Shown here: positions 54,105-63,005 of the stretch, in pieces
Layout of the letters: each line of letters starts with the position of its first letter
How positions within the stretch are numbered: position 1 is the first letter of the stretch
Assembly (NCBI GenBank): GCA_050951465.1
Contig: JBMNJC010000009.1
Location: 1-64,000 of the forward strand
DNA length: 64,000 nucleotides
Reading direction: 5' to 3'
Source of the DNA: JAAZHD01 sp012510895
GTDB taxonomy: Bacteria; Bacillota; Clostridia; Caldicoprobacterales; DTU083
Program-made: the position numbers and the translations under genes
Notes under the pieces: generated by a model
Told to the model about the DNA's origin: nothing
The model's input: only the letters and a program-made list of their open reading frames with translations
The model's database searches: none

Positions 54105-55388
54105 ATGAAGTATAACCAAAATTTAAAAATCATGCAAGTTACAGATAGTACCTTGGTAATTGGGGTAGACATTGCCAAGAAAAAGCACTACGCACGAGCG
54201 TTTGACTGGCGCGGCATAGAACTTGATAAGACAATTAGCTTCAAGTCGACCTACCAGGGTTTCAAGAGTTTTGAAGAGTGGGCAAATGAGGTTGCTGCCA
54301 AGTACTGCAAGGACAAAGTCATAGTTGGGTTGGAACCAACAGGTCATTACTGGTACACATTTGCTCAGGAAATTCTGACGCAAGGGTATATGGTGGTACA
54401 GGAGAATCCATACCACGTAAAGAAAGCGAAAGAATTAGATGACAATTCGCCAAGCAAAAGCGATCGTAAAGATCCCAAGACCATCGCTATGCTTGTGAAG
54501 GACGGCAGATACCAGATACCATACATGCCACAAGGTCTCTTCGCAGAGCTTAGGAAAGCCAACAATCTGCGGGAGGAATGGCTGGTGAAATCATGGACTG
54601 TTAAGAATAAAGTTCAGAGATGGATAGACACATACAATCCAGAGTTTACAGACGTATTTAAAAGCTGGGAAGGAAAAGCCGCTCTACTGACATTAAGAGA
54701 GATGCCGCTTCCCGGCATGATTACAAAACTGCCGGCAGAGGATATTGTAAGCATCTGGAGAACAGAGGTAAAGCGGGCTGTAGGGCTGAAGCGGGCTCAG
54801 GAGCTGAAGGAAGCAACCATGTATAGCGTTGGAGTCAAAGAGGGCACGGAAATGGCACTCTACGAGATTCGTCTGCTGATGAAGGAGTACCATGAGGTCC
54901 AAAACATCCTTGAGGGTATTGAGGCTCGGTTGGAAGAGTTGGTCTTAACTATTCCAGGTGCGGCAAGGCTGCTGGAGATCAAGGGTATTGGGATAAAGAC
55001 GGCAGCAGGTTTCCTGGCAGAGATCGGTGATATAAATCGGTTTAGTCATCCAAAACAGATTATCAAACTAGCCGGATTGAATCTCCGCGAGAATAGCTCG
55101 GGAACGCATAAGGGGCTGACGACCATTACCAAAAGGGGACGCAGCAGGTTACGGGCCATACTGTTCAGGGCGATGCTTCCGCTTGTAGCCAAGAACGCTG
55201 AATTCAATGCCCTGCATAAGCATTACACAACCAGGAAAGAAAATCCGATAAAGAAGAAGCAATCTTTAATAGCGCTATGCAGTCGATTCATTAGAATTGC
55301 CTATACGCTTATCACTAGGAATGTAGAATACAACCCGGTAAAAGCGCTAGGGGGCATTGTCCTTGCTGATACCCCCTTGGCAGCATAG
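54105..55388 (+). CDS. IS110-family transposase (DEDD plus serine), copy B
   Basis: This 427-aa protein is identical to the one at 4030-5313; the single noted base difference in the gene (54248) is silent. It carries the same DEDD and serine domain motifs. An intact gene in each copy means either could supply the recombinase for both. Confidence 0.93.
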   Translation: MKYNQNLKIMQVTDSTLVIGVDIAKKKHYARAFDWRGIELDKTISFKSTYQGFKSFEEWANEVAAKYCKDKVIVGLEPTGHYWYTFAQEILTQGYMVVQENPYHVKKAKELDDNSPSKSDRKDPKTIAMLVKDGRYQIPYMPQGLFAELRKANNLREEWLVKSWTVKNKVQRWIDTYNPEFTDVFKSWEGKAALLTLREMPLPGMITKLPAEDIVSIWRTEVKRAVGLKRAQELKEATMYSVGVKEGTEMALYEIRLLMKEYHEVQNILEGIEARLEELVLTIPGAARLLEIKGIGIKTAAGFLAEIGDINRFSHPKQIIKLAGLNLRENSSGTHKGLTTITKRGRSRLRAILFRAMLPLVAKNAEFNALHKHYTTRKENPIKKKQSLIALCSRFIRIAYTLITRNVEYNPVKALGGIVLADTPLAA

Positions 55389-56125
55389 AATAGCTTTGCA
55401 TATGGGTCACGGCCTGTCAGGAAGTCATTCCTGTGGGGTCGTCCCGCTGACAGGCCTACAGCGTGTGATAGCTCTGGTTGAGCGATGGGCATGGAGGCGG
55501 GGATGTGTACAGTGCATTGCTCATCGCCAGGTAATTCGATTGTATCACACGCTTTGCTCTTGGGTCATGCCCTTGGGTGGATCCTTGGGCCTTGAGCACA
55601 GGGACAGGAACGAAGAAGTATACAGGGATGTAATAAGTAAAAATTCGTTCTTTAACATCCGCAGATTTGCTCTGCGATAGAGGCAGGAATGCGTTTCACA
55701 CACCTTGTGAACCTCTTGAGAACGGCCAATCAGGCGGATGATGAAGATAAGTATTCTTTAACAATTTCACGATAGCACCTTGAAAAAAGAGAGCTGATAG
55801 TCGGCAGGAATTTATTCCATGAGGGCGCATAAGACGACCCAGTAAAGGAGCATGGCCGACATCCACCTCACGGATAGGCAGAACGAAGGAATTTAGGCCA
55901 CGAGCCAGCGAGACATGGGAGGGTATGCCACCTGAGTTTATGTGGAGTAATCAGGGCCAAAAATAAATGTAATAAGTACGCAGTTTATTTAAGGCACCTA
56001 TTTTCCCATATTTCAGGCAACAAAGCATTGAAATGCGTTATATCCGTGAGTGGTTCTCTTAACAACAAAGTGAAATCCTAAGATTGAGAGAGAATACGAG
56101 AGAAAATGAAAGATAATAGAGGGAG
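55389..56125 (+). ncRNA. Candidate bridge RNA region in the 3' tail of IS110 copy B
   Basis: This is the same structured tail as 5314-6050, offset by 50,075. The one change I noted is t to a at 55832. It falls in the loop of the second fold (55800-55860), not in a stem. See copy A for the stems. Confidence 0.55.
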
Positions 56126-56134
56126 GAATGATAA

Positions 56135-56542
56135 ATGCTTGAGTTAAACAAAAAGGTATCTTATTTACGCGGTCTTGCTGAGGGTATGGAAATAAATGAG
56201 GATACCAAAGAAGGTAAAATTTTTATTAATATTATAGATTTGTTGGAAGAAATGGTGCTGGCAATATCTGAACTGGAAACAGCACAAGCTGAAATGGAAG
56301 AATACATAGATAACTTGGATGAAGATTTAGCAGATATAGAACATGTAGTCTTTGAAAATGAAAAAGATGAGTGGGATAATGAAGATACACAATATATCGA
56401 AGTGGAATGTCCCAAATGTAAAGAAACAGTATACTTTGATGAAGAGATATTTGAAGACGATGAAGAGGATTTAGTCTGTCCAAATTGTAACGAAGTTATT
56501 TATTCAGAAGAGAGTTACGAGATTAGTGAAGATATCGATTAA
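56135..56542 (+). CDS. CD1247-like zinc-ribbon protein
   Basis: A 135-aa acidic protein of a type found next to efp and spoIIIAA in Clostridia; its function is not known. Residues 1-40 (MLELNKKVSYLRGLAEGM) form the conserved N-terminal domain. A coiled coil (about 35-75) and a zinc ribbon follow, with CPKC and CPNC about 27 residues apart. Its ribosome site GGGAGG is made by the right end of the IS110 copy plus one host base. Downstream is the 3' boundary of a group II intron remnant. Confidence 0.82.
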   Translation: MLELNKKVSYLRGLAEGMEINEDTKEGKIFINIIDLLEEMVLAISELETAQAEMEEYIDNLDEDLADIEHVVFENEKDEWDNEDTQYIEVECPKCKETVYFDEEIFEDDEEDLVCPNCNEVIYSEESYEISEDID

Positions 56543-57073
56543 TGTTAAAATAATCTGAAAAATAAGATCTATCTGGTAGGAGGTAGCTGATGAATTCAGC
56601 TACCGACCTTCCATAACATTGTACGTACCGTTTGTTATACGGCAGTTCCTTAGTTTTCGCAGTTTTCAAGTAGTAATCGGTCTTTGGTATGTAACCTAGA
56701 CCGCCTACTTCATTATTCGTCAGTACACTGTTAAGCATATTTGAATACACCAGATACCCTTCCGGTAGTTAGCCATTTCATGTACTTTCCATTCCGATAA
56801 GTTATATTTTTTGATCATAATGTACCTAGTTCTGACCATCTTCCATTGCTTCCAGTAAATAGCCCTTATTCTTCGACGTAACCATTCATCTGCAGATGTT
56901 AGCAGTCTTTTCATATCGGCTAGGACAAAGTAGTTCACCCATCTTCTGTTAAAATGTGTCAGCTTTAGGCTCTATACTCAATTCCCCAACCATTGGTTCT
57001 TTATGTTATCTCTCTTATTCGGTTTTTCATCATGGATATGGACTTTGGATGAACTCTAAGGATCATGTATAAT

Positions 57074-58560
57074 TAAGTTCGCAAAATAAAAAGAAGGAAA
57101 AACCATCGGTCACTCCGAATTTGGTAAGTGACGCGCAAACCAAGGAGGAGTGAAAAACCGATGGCTTACTCTAATAATAAACTAAATTTAGAAAAAATGC
57201 TATTGCAATTTTTAGCGGAAGAAGATCCGATGCTCTCTATGCTCAAATGGCTATGTGAGCAGCTTATGGAAGTCGAAGTTGCAGCAAAGATCAATGCCTC
57301 CAAATCAGAACACAATCCTCAACGTACAGGATACCGTTCTGGTTATCGAGTTCGACGTTTTGATACACGCTTGGGAACCATGTATCTCTTTGTACCTAAA
57401 ATCCGCAAAGGTGGTTATATTCCTTTCTTCGTCACAGAAAAAAAACGATCAGAAGTAGCATTAATGAATGTCATCCATGAAGCCTATATCAATGGTGTAT
57501 CGACTCGAAAGATAGAAAAACTGGCAAAAAGTCTTGGCATTGATTCCATTTCGCGCAGCCAGGTATCTCAGATAACCAAGGAGTTAAATGACCAGGTGGC
57601 TGCTTTCAGACAACGACCTCTGCAAGAAACATATCCGGTCTTGTGGGTGGATTCATTGTACGAAAAAATCCGTGTAGGGCACCAGGTTAAAAACCTGGCA
57701 GTGGCTGTAGTGGTAGGAATCGATGAAAACGGTAAACGGGATATCCTGGCAATAGAGCCTATGTACGAAGAATCAGAAACAACTTACCAAAGCTTATTTG
57801 AGAATCTTAAAGAACGCGGAATGAAGAATACCTGGCTTGTAGTTTCGGATGCACATAAAGGGCTTGTTAAGGCCATCCAAAAATCTTTTGTTGGTTGCAG
57901 CTGGCAACGCTGCAAAGTGCATTTTATGCGTAACATCCTTGCTCATGTACCGGCAAAAAGTAAATTAGAGTTTGCCAAGAAGCTAAAGCAAATCTGGTTA
58001 CAACCTGATTTAGAAAGTGCCAGAGCCTATGCAAACTCAATTATGGACACATATGAGCATCAATACCCTACAGCAATAGAAGTTTTAGAACAAGGCCTTG
58101 AAGATTCACTGCAGTTTTATGCCTTTAAACGAATCGATCACCGGAAGATTTCATCCACCAATATCCTGGAGCGGCTCAATAGGGAAATTCGGAGACGAAC
58201 AGCAGTAGTTGGGGTTTTTCCCAACATGGATTCTTACATTCGTCTAATAACAACTTATCTTATCGAGTACTCAGAAGAATGGTCCACAGGACGATCATAT
58301 ATTAAGCCTGAAATCATTCAGCTGACGAAAGAGGATCTATGGAAAGCAGCTTAGGTTGGGGCTCTGCCCCAAACCCCGTCCTCGCCGGAGGGCAGCCGGT
58401 CTGTCATTACAGACCGGGAAACAAAAGGATAAATAGCAAATTGGAAATCAAGGGTCAAGATGAACTCGCTTACGCTCGCCCTTGATTTCCCTGGAACACT
58501 TTCATATATCGATGTTTCGTGCTTGCCATTCGGAGTTTCCGGATAAATTTTGCGAACTTA
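57074..58560 (+). mobile_element. IS256-family element
   Basis: The ends match as inverted repeats TAAGTTCGCAAAAT (57074-57087) and ATTTTGCGAACTTA (58547-58560). No 8-9 bp duplication is found, which fits a deletion in the surrounding intron after or during insertion. Between the transposase and the right end, 58355-58546 has no gene but two perfect hairpins. They are 58396-58404 with 58409-58417 (CCGGTCTGT / ACAGACCGG) and 58443-58454 with 58479-58490 (GGAAATCAAGGG / CCCTTGATTTCC). Confidence 0.85.
57161..58354 (+). CDS. IS256-family transposase
   Basis: This 397-aa mutator-type DDE transposase starts MAYSNNKLNLEKMLLQFL with AAGGAGGAG upstream; the longer frame from 57128 runs through that site. 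The family pattern is clear: GYRSGYRVRRFDTRLGTMYL, SLYEKIRVG (first Asp in LWVDSLYEK), VVSDAHKGLVKAI (second Asp), CSWQRCKVHFMRN and STNILERLNREIRRR (Glu). The frame is intact. Confidence 0.93.
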   Translation: MAYSNNKLNLEKMLLQFLAEEDPMLSMLKWLCEQLMEVEVAAKINASKSEHNPQRTGYRSGYRVRRFDTRLGTMYLFVPKIRKGGYIPFFVTEKKRSEVALMNVIHEAYINGVSTRKIEKLAKSLGIDSISRSQVSQITKELNDQVAAFRQRPLQETYPVLWVDSLYEKIRVGHQVKNLAVAVVVGIDENGKRDILAIEPMYEESETTYQSLFENLKERGMKNTWLVVSDAHKGLVKAIQKSFVGCSWQRCKVHFMRNILAHVPAKSKLEFAKKLKQIWLQPDLESARAYANSIMDTYEHQYPTAIEVLEQGLEDSLQFYAFKRIDHRKISSTNILERLNREIRRRTAVVGVFPNMDSYIRLITTYLIEYSEEWSTGRSYIKPEIIQLTKEDLWKAA

Positions 58561-58793
58561 TATTGACACTAACAACTCTAAGTCTACTTTGACATACTGT
58601 ATCAAAAAGATTTCTCTAAATCCATATCGACTATGTAGATGTATCCATCGTCTACATTCCATTAGCATTCTTTTAGTGCATCATGTACACCTCTTCATGT
58701 CTTCATGGACAAATGCCAAGGCTGTAGTCTGAAAACCGTTAGGGTGAACTAGGGACTTTTATCCACTAGATTGCGTCCGAGCTGTGCGCATAT

Positions 58794-58838
58794 AAAAAGC
58801 AGATATTTTTCCTTTAAGGAAATATTATCTGCTTTTTT
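58794..58838. terminator. Bidirectional terminator upstream of spoIIIA
   Basis: A 12-bp stem (58794-58805 with 58826-58837) encloses a second short stem TTTCC / GGAAA. A run of A before it and a run of T after it make it work on both strands. It probably terminated the efp/CD1247 transcript before the intron and IS256 arrived, and it is the likely landing site of the intron. Confidence 0.8.
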
Positions 58839-58851
58839 CTTATTTTAGTGT

Positions 58852-58879
58852 GCTAATTGGGATAAGCCTTTCATAAATA
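58852..58879 (+). promoter_or_regulatory. Sigma-E-type promoter of the spoIIIA operon
   Basis: GCTAATT (58852-58858), a 13-base spacer and CATAAATA (58872-58879) resemble the sigma-E consensus. They lie 27 bases before spoIIIAA, an operon read by sigma-E in Bacillus. Confidence 0.5.
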
Positions 58880-58905
58880 TAAATAAGCAAAGGAGGAAAG
58901 TTATA

Positions 58906-59904
58906 ATGTTAGCTAGAGACATAAAAAAAGAACCGAATATATCATGGCAGCAACCTATTCTGGAGTCACTGCCACAAAACATACAAGAAATAATAAAGAG
59001 AATACCTTTATCAGTCCGTCGCGATCTAGAGGAAATACGAATACGAGAAAATCGTCCCTTAATGATATATAGCCAGGGAAAAGATTATTTTGTCTGCAAA
59101 GATGGTTCTATAAACTCTCATATGGAACAAGCTTATATTATAACGAAAAATGATACCAGAAATATACTTCAGCTAATATCGGACTATTCCATATATGCCT
59201 TTGAAGAAGAATTAAGAAATGGGTACCTTACATTGCAGGGAGGACATCGGGTAGGAATAGCAGGCAAAATAGTATTAGATAAGGGATCAATAAGAACTAT
59301 GAAACATATTCGTTCTTTCAATATCCGTATCTCTAAAGAAATAATTGGAGCTGCGGATAAAATCATACCTTATTTGATATCTGATAAAAAGCTATGTCAT
59401 ACACTAATTCTGTCTCCTCCTCAAATGGGGAAAACTACTATTTTGCGTGATATAGCCAGGAAAATCAGCGACGGATTTCCTGGATTCACTGGTGTTAAGG
59501 TGGGAATTGTAGACGAACGTTCAGAAATTGCCGGTTGTTGGCAGGGATTGCCTCAAAGAAATGTAGGAGTACGCACTGATGTATTAGATAGTTGTCCTAA
59601 AGCAGCTGGTATTATGATGATGATACGTTCCATGTCTCCTAATGTAATTATAACTGATGAAATAGGAAGAATGGAAGATGTGGATGCTATTCTGGAATCA
59701 TTAAATGCAGGTATTAAGGTCATCACGTCTGCACATGCATCTGACTTGCAAGATGCAAAAAGAAGGCCTTTTCTTTTACGATTATTAAATAGCCATGTAT
59801 TTGATCGAATTGCTGTTCTTAGCAACTCACGTGGAATAGGTACTCTAGAACAAGTATATGAAGGTAAAAATCACCAGCCTCTGTTGGCTCATCCAATAAG
59901 ATGA
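58906..59904 (+). CDS. spoIIIAA: Stage III sporulation protein AA
   Basis: SpoIIIAA is a secretion-type ATPase at the mother-cell side of the SpoIIIA-SpoIIQ channel needed for late forespore gene expression. The protein is 332 aa. Walker A is SPPQMGKTTILRDI, with VDERSEIAG and a Walker B VIITDEIGRMEDVDA. FEEELRNGYLTLQGGHRVGIAG is a family block. The ATG has AGGAGG upstream. First of eight spoIIIA genes in canonical order. Confidence 0.95.
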   Translation: MLARDIKKEPNISWQQPILESLPQNIQEIIKRIPLSVRRDLEEIRIRENRPLMIYSQGKDYFVCKDGSINSHMEQAYIITKNDTRNILQLISDYSIYAFEEELRNGYLTLQGGHRVGIAGKIVLDKGSIRTMKHIRSFNIRISKEIIGAADKIIPYLISDKKLCHTLILSPPQMGKTTILRDIARKISDGFPGFTGVKVGIVDERSEIAGCWQGLPQRNVGVRTDVLDSCPKAAGIMMMIRSMSPNVIITDEIGRMEDVDAILESLNAGIKVITSAHASDLQDAKRRPFLLRLLNSHVFDRIAVLSNSRGIGTLEQVYEGKNHQPLLAHPIR

Positions 59905-59919
59905 AAGGAATAGACTACT

Positions 59920-60438
59920 ATGTTTGTCAAGATACTTAATAGTTTTGTTATTGTTATAGCATCAACCTTATTAGGAAGAGAATTAGCAAATAAATATGTT
60001 AACCGTGTTAATGAATTAAGTGCTTTACAGGTTGCACTTTCTCGGTTGGAAACAGAGATTGAACATTATGCTTCCCGTCTCCCAGAAGCTATGATAAGGA
60101 TTGGTAACTCAATTGGAGGAACAGCAGGAAAACTATTTTATATAGCGGGACAATCCTTAACAGAAAAGAGCAGCACATTATCAGAAGTCTGGAACACCTC
60201 TCTTGACCTTATGAAACCTGAATGGAGTCTAAGGCAGGAGGATTCTAAAATTTTACGTCGTTTCGGTGATCAACTAGGAAACAGTGACAGAGAGGGACAA
60301 ATAAGGTTTATACGATTGACTCTAGCCCAACTACATGATGAGGAAGTAAAAGCCAGGGCAGCCAGAGAAAAATACGATAAAATGTATCGTAGTCTGGGAC
60401 TGCTTGGTGGAATTGCTTTGGCTATAATTCTGCTATAA
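59920..60438 (+). CDS. spoIIIAB: Stage III sporulation protein AB
   Basis: A 172-aa membrane protein related to the GspF/PilC platform fold of secretion systems. It has an N-terminal hydrophobic segment (SFVIVIASTLLGRELA), a soluble helical middle with SALQVALSRLETEIEHYASRLPEAM, and a C-terminal membrane segment (LGLLGGIALAIILL). The ATG follows GAAAGGA. Confidence 0.93.
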   Translation: MFVKILNSFVIVIASTLLGRELANKYVNRVNELSALQVALSRLETEIEHYASRLPEAMIRIGNSIGGTAGKLFYIAGQSLTEKSSTLSEVWNTSLDLMKPEWSLRQEDSKILRRFGDQLGNSDREGQIRFIRLTLAQLHDEEVKARAAREKYDKMYRSLGLLGGIALAIILL

Positions 60439-60453
60439 ATGGAGGAACTTCAT

Positions 60454-60651
60454 ATGAATGTAGAAATTATTTTTAAAATTGCAGCTGTAGGTATATTAGT
60501 TGCTGTAGTCAATCAAGTTCTTTTGAAGGCAGGCAGGGAAGAATTAGCGATGATGACCACTTTAACTGGGTTGGTAATAGTCTTACTCATGGTAATAAAT
60601 TTAATTAGTCAGTTGTTTCAAAGCGTTAAATCAATTTTTCGATTATATTAA
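60454..60651 (+). CDS. spoIIIAC: Stage III sporulation protein AC
   Basis: A 65-aa protein with two membrane segments (IIFKIAAVGILVAVVNQVLL and AMMTTLTGLVIVLLMVINLI), small like its relatives. The ATG at 60454 is preferred because GGAGG lies eight bases upstream; the in-frame ATG at 60439 is upstream of that site. Confidence 0.92.
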   Translation: MNVEIIFKIAAVGILVAVVNQVLLKAGREELAMMTTLTGLVIVLLMVINLISQLFQSVKSIFRLY

Positions 60652-60710
60652 TCCAAATAAAACAGCAAGAAGACTATTAATATATTGACTATGGAGGTGC
60701 TGTTACAGAT

Positions 60711-61097
60711 ATGGATATTATGCAGATAACAATAATAGGTTTGCTTGCAGCATTGCTTGCTTTGATAGTAAAGCAAGAAAGACCAGAATTAGCTATTATG
60801 ATTACTCTGACAACTGGGATTTTATTATTTCTTTTTGTTCTTGGAAACATTAAAACAATTGCTGACTTTATAGAAAAAATGACCCAGAAGGTTAATATAG
60901 ACTCAATATATTTGACAACTGTATTTAAAGTAACAGGAATTGCATATATAACAGAATTCGGCTCGCAAATTTGCAAAGATACCGGCGAAGGAACCATTGC
61001 TTCTAAAATAGAGCTTGGAGGCAAAATATTGATAATGGTATTGGCTCTGCCTGTTTTGACAGCTTTAATGGAAGCAGTGCTAAAAATAATCCCATAG
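60711..61097 (+). CDS. spoIIIAD: Stage III sporulation protein AD
   Basis: A 128-aa protein with four predicted membrane segments. It resembles SpoIIIAC at its N-terminus (KQERPELAIMITLTTGILLFLFVL matches the AC pattern), then has YLTTVFKVTGIAYITEFGSQICKDTGEG, a strongly conserved block. GGAGGTG stands upstream of the ATG. Confidence 0.93.
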   Translation: MDIMQITIIGLLAALLALIVKQERPELAIMITLTTGILLFLFVLGNIKTIADFIEKMTQKVNIDSIYLTTVFKVTGIAYITEFGSQICKDTGEGTIASKIELGGKILIMVLALPVLTALMEAVLKIIP

Positions 61098-61108
61098 GAG
61101 ATTCACTT

Positions 61109-62305
61109 ATGAAAAAGAATGTATTATTTCTACTAATACTAGTAATTTTTACTCTATTTATTACCAATAGAGCATATGCAGCTCCGGATAAAGACGAAAG
61201 TTGGTTGGAAGATATTGATAATTTGTTAACGAAGCAGATAAATGAAATGAATACAGCAGAGTGGGAACATTATCTAAAATATGTGGAAGGAGATTATACA
61301 GTAATAATAGATGCAATATCAATTGATGATCTATTAAGAGATTTAGTGAAAGGCAACTTTTCTTTCTCCTGGCAAGACTTCTTTAATTATATAATTCGTG
61401 TATTTTTTAAAGAGTTTAGTTTTAATATTTCTTTAATGGCAAAAATTATAGTTATAGCAGTATTATGTGGAATATTTAAAAACATGAATGATTCCTTTGA
61501 AAGTCAGTCTGTTGGCGATACAGGGTATTATGTTTGTTATTTCATAATTATGTTCCTTGTTATTCAAAGCTTCTTATCGATATTATCTGTTAGCAGAACG
61601 GGTATAGAAAGAATGTTCGATTTTATGCTATTTCTTTTTCCAGTTCTAATGGGACTTCTTACCTCAGTAGGACATCTTAGCAGTGTTTCTGTAATGCAAC
61701 CAGCAATTGCTGTATTAATAAGTACTGTAGGTTCAGTGCTTGCTAATATTGTATTCCCTCTTACTGCTTTATCTGCTGTTGTTACTCTGGTGAATCATAT
61801 TAGTAAGCGAATACAAATACATAAATTAGGTAAATTATTAAATAATTTGTGTGCATGGATCCTTACATTGGTTTTTACTATATTTATAGGAGTATTGACT
61901 ATACAAGGAGCTATTACTTCAGTATTTGATGGTGTTTCTATTAGAGCTGCTAAATTTGCAGTTGATACTTTCGTACCTATTATTGGAAAAGTTTTCTCTC
62001 AATCTTTAGATGTAATAATTGGTTGTTCTTTATTGATAAAAAACGCTGTTGGTGCAGCCGGGTTAATTACCATTACTCTACTTTGCCTAGCACCGGCAAT
62101 AAAGATTATTTCTCTTCTCTTCCTATACAAATTTGCAGGTGCCTTGCTGGAACCAATAACGGATGAAAGAATAACGAAGGCTCTAAACGGAATAGCAAAC
62201 GTACTTATCGTCATAAGTATTACAGTTATTGGGATTGCATTAATGTTCTTCTTAACTATAACACTAATAATAGGTACAGGAAATACAAGTTTAATTATGA
62301 GGTGA
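61109..62305 (+). CDS. spoIIIAE: Stage III sporulation protein AE
   Basis: A 398-aa polytopic protein with a cleavable signal peptide (NVLFLLILVIFTLFITNRAYA) and about seven membrane segments. It is the largest membrane subunit of the channel. Conserved blocks include MFDFMLFLFPVLMGLLTSVG, IQGAITSVFDGVSIRAAKFA and the C-terminal LLEPITDERITKALNGIAN. Confidence 0.94.
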   Translation: MKKNVLFLLILVIFTLFITNRAYAAPDKDESWLEDIDNLLTKQINEMNTAEWEHYLKYVEGDYTVIIDAISIDDLLRDLVKGNFSFSWQDFFNYIIRVFFKEFSFNISLMAKIIVIAVLCGIFKNMNDSFESQSVGDTGYYVCYFIIMFLVIQSFLSILSVSRTGIERMFDFMLFLFPVLMGLLTSVGHLSSVSVMQPAIAVLISTVGSVLANIVFPLTALSAVVTLVNHISKRIQIHKLGKLLNNLCAWILTLVFTIFIGVLTIQGAITSVFDGVSIRAAKFAVDTFVPIIGKVFSQSLDVIIGCSLLIKNAVGAAGLITITLLCLAPAIKIISLLFLYKFAGALLEPITDERITKALNGIANVLIVISITVIGIALMFFLTITLIIGTGNTSLIMR

Positions 62306-62312
62306 ATTTATA

Positions 62313-62918
62313 ATGAAAGAACTTGTCAGTCACTGGATATCTAATCTTGCAGTAATCGCAATACTAGCTGCTTTAGTAGATATGGTTCTGCCTGATGGAA
62401 ACTTTCGTAAATATACTGGTTTTATATTTGGGTTGTTAATTCTGATTCTAATTTTACAACCTTTACTGTTATTAGTAAGAGAAATACCGAATCTTGATAT
62501 TCGGGTTATTAAAAACACTGCGAATCATCAGAAGCAAGTCCTTTCGATACATGAATTACAGGGAAAAGTAAACAAAGAAAAAGAGTTGGAAAGATTGTTA
62601 CGTGAAAAGTTAGAGAAAAAATTAGCATTAGAATTAGAGCAAAGAAAAGGCATAATCAGCCCGAAAATTACTATTATGTTTAGTAAAAAGAACGGAAAGA
62701 TAGATTTCTCTAATATTTATAAAATAGATATAAATTGTTATGTTAAGGATGAAAAAACTCTTATTAATCCAATAGTCATTGATACAAGAAACAATTCATA
62801 TAACAAGCATCCAAATAGTAATAAAACATTGAGTGAAGATGAAGTAATGGAAATTAAACAGTTGGTATCTAATTTGTACGAAATTGATACTGACATAGTT
62901 ACTGTAAATGGGCGCTAA
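62313..62918 (+). CDS. spoIIIAF: Stage III sporulation protein AF
   Basis: A 201-aa protein with two N-terminal membrane segments (AVIAILAALVDMVLP and FGLLILILILQPLLLLV). A helical region and a C-terminal ring-building-motif-like domain follow, ending EVMEIKQLVSNLYEIDTDIVTV. The start follows GAGGTG, seven bases after spoIIIAE. Confidence 0.92.
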   Translation: MKELVSHWISNLAVIAILAALVDMVLPDGNFRKYTGFIFGLLILILILQPLLLLVREIPNLDIRVIKNTANHQKQVLSIHELQGKVNKEKELERLLREKLEKKLALELEQRKGIISPKITIMFSKKNGKIDFSNIYKIDINCYVKDEKTLINPIVIDTRNNSYNKHPNSNKTLSEDEVMEIKQLVSNLYEIDTDIVTVNGR

Positions 62919-63005
62919 TCTAAACAAATGAAAGATAAATGCTAGTTATTATTTAAAGACAAATATTGGAAAACTTAAGATCATAGAAGAAGGAGGAAAA
63001 GAGCA

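Larger units (their letters stand above)
53977..56125 (+). mobile_element. IS110-family element, copy B, inserted in the ribosome-binding site of the CD1247-like gene
   Basis: It has the same 2149 bp as copy A at 3902-6050, in the same orientation, 50,075 bases away. The left flank ends ...CTAAAATAGG and the right flank starts GAATGATAAATG, so the empty site would read about AAAATAGGGAG-GAATGATAAATG, a good Shine-Dalgarno. After insertion, the AGAGGGAG at the element's right end occupies the same spacing. There is no target duplication longer than about three bases. Confidence 0.9.
56650..58740 (-). pseudogene. Group II intron reverse transcriptase/maturase, fragments
   Basis: On the minus strand, 58740-58561 encodes a frameshifted piece of the RT palm with VDMDLEK (58611-58628) after a degenerate YSLGICP...GYIYIV block. 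On the other side of the IS, 57073-56650 encodes the maturase C-terminus, including WVNYFVLADMKRLLTSADEW, LRRRIRAIYWKQWK and ANYRKG, then LNSVLTNN. The YADD motif and roughly 200 residues between the two parts are missing, and there are stops and frameshifts. It cannot make an active enzyme. Confidence 0.75.
56573..58790 (-). mobile_element. Group II intron remnant (probably class C), broken by IS256
   Basis: The intron reads on the minus strand. Its 3' end holds a domain VI-like hairpin (56582-56604, GGTAGCTGA / TCAGCTACC) and a domain V-like segment (about 56611-56649, containing CCGTATAACAAACGG on the minus strand). Reverse-transcriptase fragments lie at 56650-57073 and 58561-58740. On the minus strand its 5' side (near 58790, ATGCGCACAGCTCGG) directly follows a terminator hairpin and its T tract. 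That is the preferred target of class C introns. Most of the ribozyme and the middle of the enzyme are deleted. Confidence 0.7.
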
